Positions 59,744 to 64,000 of a DNA stretch of 64,000 nt are shown here, one piece after another. Each line of letters begins with the position of its first letter. Within the stretch, counting starts at the first letter, position 1. Made by a program: the position numbers and the translations under genes. The notes beneath the pieces were generated by a model. It searched no databases. It was given only the letters and a program-made list of their open reading frames with translations, and was not told the DNA's origin. Source of the stretch: Candidatus Gastranaerophilales bacterium (GTDB lineage Bacteria > Cyanobacteriota > Vampirovibrionia > Gastranaerophilales > Gastranaerophilaceae); the NCBI GenBank assembly GCA_944324225.1, contig CALUVL010000002.1:143074-207073 (forward strand). Reading direction: 5' to 3'.

Positions 59744-60297
59744 GCTTCGGCTTTTTCTTCCATTGCCTGTTTTTTGATGTTCTGGTAAACATTATGCGTA
59801 ATCAAGCAATCGTTTAAAGCTCTGTGGTGTCCTTCAGTACTTAGATTATAGTGGAGCGCCAAATTTTTAAGACTGTGGCTTTTCAGTTTGCAGCGGCGTC
59901 TTGCAATCATCATTGTATCAAGTGTTTGGTTTTCAATCTGCTTATAACCTGAATTTGCAAGATTTGTCCTGATGAAATTAAGATCAAATCTGATGTTATG
60001 GCCAAGAATTATGTCATTAGAGATAAAATCTATAAATGCCGGCAGAACATCTTTAACAGAAGGAGCAAATTCGACCATCTCATTTGTTATGCCCGTCAGG
60101 GATGTTATGAATCTGCCAATAGTTTCTGATGGTTTTATAAGCTGTGAAAATTCATCAGAAATTTTATTATTTCTGATTTTTAGTGCGGATATTTCAATAA
60201 TATCATTTTTTACAGGTGAAAGTCCTGTTGTTTCTATATCAACAACTGTATAGTCATCAGGAAATTCTTCTGTAATTTGCGTGTTTAATTTTTCCAT
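59740..60297 (-). CDS. DnaQ-like DEDDh 3'-5' exonuclease
   Basis: The 185 residues carry all three exonuclease motifs: Exo I VVDIETTGLSP, Exo II LGHNIRFDLNFI, and Exo IIIe HRALNDCLIT with the His general base. It resembles the epsilon/PolC-type exonuclease domain on its own, so it may proofread for DnaE or act in RNA or DNA trimming. It follows the HAD gene by 15 bases, but has no Shine-Dalgarno. TATATT lies exactly six bases before the ATG, so it may have its own leaderless transcript. Confidence 0.9.
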   Translation of the reverse strand: MEKLNTQITEEFPDDYTVVDIETTGLSPVKNDIIEISALKIRNNKISDEFSQLIKPSETIGRFITSLTGITNEMVEFAPSVKDVLPAFIDFISNDIILGHNIRFDLNFIRTNLANSGYKQIENQTLDTMMIARRRCKLKSHSLKNLALHYNLSTEGHHRALNDCLITHNVYQNIKKQAMEEKAEA

Positions 60298-60303
60298 ATG
60301 CTC

Positions 60304-60309
60304 AATATA
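60304..60309 (-). promoter_or_regulatory. -10 element for a leaderless exonuclease mRNA
   Basis: Minus-strand TATATT, six bases (GAGCAT), then ATG 60297. Confidence 0.4.
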
Positions 60310-60312
60310 TTT

Positions 60313-61008
60313 TTATTTTGCAGGCATAGAAATAAAAAATTGGCTTTTTTCAAGCTGGCTGAAGTCAGTTATAACTTCCCCGACTGATGGCATTTTTTTG
60401 TAAAGTTCTACAGGTTCCATGGATGCCATGGCAACAATTTTACCAATACCGGCATTTGCCGCTGCATTAATCCCAGATACTGCATCTTCAACAACAATAC
60501 ATTCTTCAGGCTTAAGCCCGAGATTTTTTGCGGCAATCAAGTAGATATCAGGTGCGGGTTTGCCGGGAATTTTTCCGTTAGCATAAACGATTTTGTCTAA
60601 ATCAAACCATTTTTCAAGTTTAAATTCTTCAATATAGAATTCTACATTTTCAATCCCTGACATTGTTGCAATTGTATGCGGAATATTGTTTTCGCAAAGA
60701 AAGTCAAGCAGTTCTTCTGCATGCGGCGCAAGTTTAAAGTTTTCCCTGTCATTGCGGCACATTTCTCTGTAAACGGCTTCTTTTTCAAGTCCGAGTTTCT
60801 CGACCAGTTCAGGATCCGGTTTTTTGCCGATTGCATAAGCAATTATATCTTCATTTGTTCTGCCGAACATATAATCACGCATTTCTTCATCCGTAAACGG
60901 TGTTCCTCTAAGATGTTTTGAATATTCTCTCCAGGCTTCGAGGTGTTTTTCGGAGTCAAAAAGCAGTGTCCCGTTAAAGTCGAAAATTATTCCTTTGTAT
61001 TGCATCAT
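60313..61008 (-). CDS. HAD-superfamily hydrolase, beta-phosphoglucomutase-like
   Basis: The nucleophile motif is IIFDFNGTLLFDSE (the DxD pair here is D.N, Asp-Phe-Asn, an unusual second residue). Motif II is TIATMSGIEN, motif III the Lys in KIPGKPAPDIY, and motif IV VVEDAVSGINAAANAGI. The cap follows motif I with FGRTNEDII, as in subfamily IA beta-phosphoglucomutase and phosphatase members. Beta-PGM needs DxD, so the Asn suggests a phosphatase or altered activity. 231 residues. The start follows GGGACATG. Confidence 0.88.
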   Translation of the reverse strand: MMQYKGIIFDFNGTLLFDSEKHLEAWREYSKHLRGTPFTDEEMRDYMFGRTNEDIIAYAIGKKPDPELVEKLGLEKEAVYREMCRNDRENFKLAPHAEELLDFLCENNIPHTIATMSGIENVEFYIEEFKLEKWFDLDKIVYANGKIPGKPAPDIYLIAAKNLGLKPEECIVVEDAVSGINAAANAGIGKIVAMASMEPVELYKKMPSVGEVITDFSQLEKSQFFISMPAK

Positions 61009-61021
61009 GTCCCTTTATTTT

Positions 61022-61600
61022 TTATTGATCTATCTGATTTTCTAAAAGTTTGTTGTAAATTTCTGTATAAGCCTGAGCGTCTTTAGGTTTGTTTAGTTTT
61101 TTATAAACATATGCAAGATTATAATAGAAGTCAGGTTCCGTGTTTTTAAAATAAACAGCATCAAGAAATGCATTTTTGGCTTTTCTGTATTTGCCTAATT
61201 TGATGTATGCGCATCCGAGATTGTAATGTGCATAAGCATATTCAGGACGAATTTTTAAAACTTTTTTGTATTCCTCTATTGCCATATTAGGTTTGTCATC
61301 ATTAAGATAGCAATTGCCTAGGTTATAATGTGCTTTGTAGAATTTTTCATCTTTTAATATTGACTTGGTGTACATAAATACAGCATCATCATTCCTGCCT
61401 TTGTCCTGCAGAATGTTGCCCAGTAGAAGCCAGTTTTCCGCAGTCCTTTCTTCTTCTGGAATTGATAGAAGCGCATTAAAACTTTCCGTAATATTGTTAT
61501 CTGCATAAAGAAGTTTTGCCTGTTCATTCAGCGTGTCGTCTGAAGCAAATGCCGGAATTGATATGAATATTAGCAGTGCAAGTAATATAATTTTTCTCAT
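61022..61600 (-). CDS. Exported TPR protein
   Basis: The signal peptide is MRKIILLALLIFISIPAFA, cut near residue 19. About four TPR units follow, with AENWLLLGNILQDKGRNDDAV, KAHYNLGNCYLNDDKPNMAI, YAHYNLGCAYIKLGKYRKA and DFYYNLAYVYKKLNKPKDA. Periplasmic TPR proteins are scaffolds. The start at 61600 is favoured over the ATG two codons upstream (61606): TATAAT ends exactly six bases before it and the peptide then opens with the usual MRK. It lies 13 bases upstream of the HAD gene. Confidence 0.88.
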   Translation of the reverse strand: MRKIILLALLIFISIPAFASDDTLNEQAKLLYADNNITESFNALLSIPEEERTAENWLLLGNILQDKGRNDDAVFMYTKSILKDEKFYKAHYNLGNCYLNDDKPNMAIEEYKKVLKIRPEYAYAHYNLGCAYIKLGKYRKAKNAFLDAVYFKNTEPDFYYNLAYVYKKLNKPKDAQAYTEIYNKLLENQIDQ

Positions 61601-61606
61601 ACTCAT

Positions 61607-61612
61607 ATTATA
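61607..61612 (-). promoter_or_regulatory. -10 element for a leaderless TPR mRNA
   Basis: Minus-strand TATAAT, six bases (ATGAGT), then ATG 61600. The six-base spacer itself contains an ATG, which would be at the wrong distance to be the transcript start. Confidence 0.6.
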
Positions 61613-61775
61613 TGATAAATTTTTTATTTCACAAACTCAAATTAATTTTGCAAAAATTTGACTAATAAAAAAAATGAATAATAATGTTGGTGATGTCTCT
61701 TTTACTGATTTAGTTCCCGTTCCTCACTCCTTCAAATAAAAAGAGGGGCGGGAATTCTTTATCTTTGAAAAGGTA

Positions 61776-61804
61776 AATAAAAAGGAACCTGTTTAGAAGG
61801 TTCC
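61776..61804 (-). terminator. Terminator of the Met/Tyr-rich protein gene
   Basis: On the minus strand GGAACCT, a seven-base loop and AGGTTCC are followed by TTTTTATTT. Confidence 0.8.
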
Positions 61805-61854
61805 ATAAAAAATACACACACATATTATCTACACTATTGGGGAAATTAGGAAAA

Positions 61855-62679
61855 TTAAGAAAATAAATCGAGTACTCTGCCGTAAGCCCATCCTGCTGCT
61901 GCACCTACAAGTGCTACTGTTTTGAGCTTAGGAGATTTAACATTTTTGAAAATTTTAGGTATTGTTAAGCCGCCTAAGAAACCTAAACCGATACCGGCAG
62001 TTGCGTTTCCTGCCCATTCTTTATATTTTTCTGTTTTACCCTTTGGCTGACCTGTAATCAGTGCTATGTTGTCTTCAGCACTTCTTTTGCTTGCAAAACC
62101 TAATGAGGCGACCTTTTTAACACCATGCCAGTAAGAGTCACTGCCGTTTTCTCTGAGTTCGGTTTGGATATCTTTGCCGAACTGCTGCTCATAAGTATCA
62201 AGAGCCGTATTTTTCAGATCTTCATAACTGCCTTTGTCGCCGTAATATTCCTGAACACTTTCAACATATTTGTTGAATGCATTCATAACCTGATCCTGTT
62301 CATTTGTAACTATTTTATTTCTGAGATTTTTACCGTTTTGTTTGAGGCTTCTTTGAGCTGCATTTAATGTAATATCAGCTTCTCTTGTTCTTTGTTGATA
62401 ATTAATCTGGTTATTCATCATATTTTCATAGTATTTATCCATATTTTGATAATATGAGTCAAACCCTGGCATAGCATATGGCATTGGCATGCTGTATGTA
62501 TAGTCAAACAAACTTTCATCCATACCCATACCGTGCATTGGCATATTAAATGGAGGGGTGAACCAGTTTAACCCTGTCAGGTCATTTAAAAATACCTGAT
62601 TGCTATAAGAGTCTTCACCCAGAGGATAACTTGGCATATAAGGCATTGAATACATAGAGCCTAAAAACATACCTGACAT
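61855..62679 (-). CDS. Met/Tyr/Pro-rich protein with C-terminal membrane helices
   Basis: I do not recognise this 274-residue protein. The first 95 residues are rich in Met, Tyr, Pro and Gly (MPYMPSYPLG, FNMPMHGMGMDES). The middle (about 95-190) is a charged helical stretch with YYENMMNNQINYQQRTREAD. The C-terminus holds two short hydrophobic Gly-rich segments (GIGLGFLGGLTIP and TVALVGAAAGWAYG) like a small hairpin in the membrane. There is no signal peptide. AGGAGG lies 7 bases before the ATG. A terminator follows its stop. Confidence 0.7.
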   Translation of the reverse strand: MSGMFLGSMYSMPYMPSYPLGEDSYSNQVFLNDLTGLNWFTPPFNMPMHGMGMDESLFDYTYSMPMPYAMPGFDSYYQNMDKYYENMMNNQINYQQRTREADITLNAAQRSLKQNGKNLRNKIVTNEQDQVMNAFNKYVESVQEYYGDKGSYEDLKNTALDTYEQQFGKDIQTELRENGSDSYWHGVKKVASLGFASKRSAEDNIALITGQPKGKTEKYKEWAGNATAGIGLGFLGGLTIPKIFKNVKSPKLKTVALVGAAAGWAYGRVLDLFS

Positions 62680-62855
62680 AACCTAACCTCCTATTAATTT
62701 TACCTACCTTACTTATATAAACAAATTTTTTATTTAAGAATTGCTTATACGGCAAAAGATTGTTAATATTTCTTAATAAAATGAGAGTTTATTCAAGTTC
62801 AAACCTGATTTAGTCGTATTTAAAATTAAATATTACAAACGGAAAGGTCTGAAAG
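62680..62855. other. Divergent spacer between the Met/Tyr-rich gene and the MGLSASQAR gene
   Basis: Mostly AT. It should contain promoters for both divergent genes, but I found no clear hexamer pair and no flagellar sigma-28 consensus. Confidence 0.4.
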
Positions 62856-64000
62856 ATGGGCTTATCGGCATCACAGGCGAGATTACTAAGCATAACAAGC
62901 AGAATATCAGATAATGAATTGCGGAGCCAGACAATAACGACCGCCAAGACATCACTGGCGAATGAAACAACCGCAGCGAGTTCAGCGTATATGGATGCCC
63001 TGAATTCAACAGAGTTGTTGTATTCGACGTATGATGCAAGCGGCAACAAAATGACAGAGAAGCTAACAGGTGTTTCGTTGAGCCAGTACGGAGAACTGAA
63101 GAACCAGTACGGGATAATCAACCAGCACGGCCAGATTTTGGTGTCAGAACTTGATGCAGCGAATTACGAAGCAAGTACAGACATGTACGATTTTCTTGAC
63201 AAATACGGGGTGCTTGCACCTGAAGGCGAATGGGAAACAATACAGGTAGAAAACCCTGAATGGCAGGTGGCCTGGGATGAATACAATAAAGAATACGACG
63301 ACTGGAAAGCCAAAGAACCGGATAAGAATGATGAAAAATACTGGACAGAGCAACCGGCAACAGATTCAAAATTATATAATGATTTTATTTCAGCAGTATC
63401 ACAGTGTGGGTGCTGGGAAGGGGAAAATACCCCTACATCTTTTTTGCATGTTGAACACATAATGGCAAAAATGCTTGATTATGATACAGATTTCACCGCT
63501 TACCCTGGCACAGATAAGGAAGTAACTTATCATAAAGTTCCAATAGATGGAGGACAATATGGTCAAGGTGGTTCTTTAACCCAGTCTAATACCTGGACTC
63601 AAGCATCTGAAGATATAATGGTAGAGGTACGAAAAAAAATAAAAAATAATGATAAAGATCCTGATTTATGGCAGGATATTGTGAATTTATATTATGAAGC
63701 AGTAAAGACAGATGGACTACTATCACAGATAAATAGTACAGATAATGGTGCTCCGGCTATGAGTGAAAACGAAATAAGGTTTGCATTTTTTGATGCAGAT
63801 GAAAGCGATGGCTTAGATAGTATTGTAGAAAGATTGAAGTTTGCTTTTACAGAAAAAATCTTTAACGAAGAGCTATACAATCAGGATTACAACGACTGGC
63901 TGGCGGAAGAACCACCCAAGCCGACAGTAGATTATTATATAGACGAAACAGTACCGACGGTTGAAAACAAAGATAAAGGCCAATGGTACATCAACTTGTG
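62856..64000 (+). CDS. Large surface/structural-type protein, MGLSASQAR family (3' truncated by window end)
   Basis: The frame is open from ATG 62856 (AAAGG upstream) to the end of the window, 381 codons with no stop. It begins MGLSASQARLLSITSRISDN, then a helical Ser/Thr/Ala-rich stretch (ELRSQTITTAKTSLANETT). A similar N-terminus occurs in a large paralogous family in this lineage whose role is not known; a flagellar or surface filament role is a guess. Two regions near 415-450 and 1030-1060 nt into the gene carry similar DDWKAKEPDKND / NDWLAEEPPKPT phrases. Base use is GC-richer up to about 63400, then AT-rich to about 63840, then GC-richer again. Confidence 0.75.
   Translation, partial: MGLSASQARLLSITSRISDNELRSQTITTAKTSLANETTAASSAYMDALNSTELLYSTYDASGNKMTEKLTGVSLSQYGELKNQYGIINQHGQILVSELDAANYEASTDMYDFLDKYGVLAPEGEWETIQVENPEWQVAWDEYNKEYDDWKAKEPDKNDEKYWTEQPATDSKLYNDFISAVSQCGCWEGENTPTSFLHVEHIMAKMLDYDTDFTAYPGTDKEVTYHKVPIDGGQYGQGGSLTQSNTWTQASEDIMVEVRKKIKNNDKDPDLWQDIVNLYYEAVKTDGLLSQINSTDNGAPAMSENEIRFAFFDADESDGLDSIVERLKFAFTEKIFNEELYNQDYNDWLAEEPPKPTVDYYIDETVPTVENKDKGQWYINL

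Noticed and set aside
61710..61904. 64-codon minus-strand ORF beside the Met/Tyr-rich gene
   Set aside because: It overlaps the real gene's 3' end and its terminator hairpin, with no ribosome site.

Overview
The window is AT-rich chromosomal DNA from a diderm, flagellated, fermentative bacterium. The best placement is the non-photosynthetic sister lineage of Cyanobacteria (Melainabacteria/Vampirovibrionia, probably gut Gastranaerophilales). Supporting points are an OmpR-type regulator that matches cyanobacterial RpaB almost throughout (57061-57810), HydG for [FeFe]-hydrogenase maturation, DapL-type lysine synthesis, KdsB (Kdo, hence LPS), GlgA, flagellar genes, and pseudopilins of the FTMAEVLIT type. 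This placement is inference from gene content; no 16S gene is present.

Layout. 1-4.5 kb: 3' end of dnaE, tRNA-Gly, tRNA-Glu, then pilT-recO and a membrane protein. 4.5-14 kb: a secreted Tyr/Arg-rich repeat protein, the flagellar group fliJ-fliK-hook/rod gene, a TOPRIM protein, a putative papain-like protease, a 5'-nucleotidase without signal peptide, then flhB-fliA on the minus strand. 14-20.8 kb: deoC, metF, a large phosphohexomutase, two tandem plsC paralogues and a HEAT-repeat protein. 21-25.4 kb: one operon with a split transketolase C-half, ftsE, ftsX, a degenerate REC-GGDEF protein and an isochorismatase-fold hydrolase. 25.5-31.7 kb: ribF, yibE/F, a block of dispersed repeats running into a pseudopilin gene with a G12 tract, ruvB, dapL. 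31.7-37.6 kb: a 1171-residue zinc-ribbon/degenerate-ATPase protein coupled to glgA, then an EamA transporter. 37.7-50 kb: bipA, an MFS exporter, a GT8 glycosyltransferase, a LuxR-type HTH protein, tRNA-Ser, glmU, mnmA, hydG, a formyltransferase, smpB, oppF. 50-56 kb: recR-ybaB, a matrixin-like protease, accD-accA-prmA-kdsB. 56-64 kb: a divergent xre/pseudopilin pair, rpaB, tRNA-His, a nitroreductase, a cysteine-hydrolase-like protein, a DnaQ-like exonuclease, a HAD phosphatase, a TPR lipoprotein-like protein, and the start of a large MGLSASQAR-type protein that runs off the end.

Most genes are housekeeping. The most notable signals are: (1) at least nine genes with no Shine-Dalgarno whose -10 hexamer ends exactly six (once seven) bases before the ATG, implying leaderless mRNAs; (2) both pseudopilin genes have a good Shine-Dalgarno and ATG out of frame with the pilin core, one across a G12 tract; (3) an XRE repressor with two matching quasi-palindromes flanking a divergent pilin promoter; (4) several unfamiliar proteins with recognisable but degenerate domain plans.

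No rRNA, CRISPR array, insertion sequence or prophage was seen.
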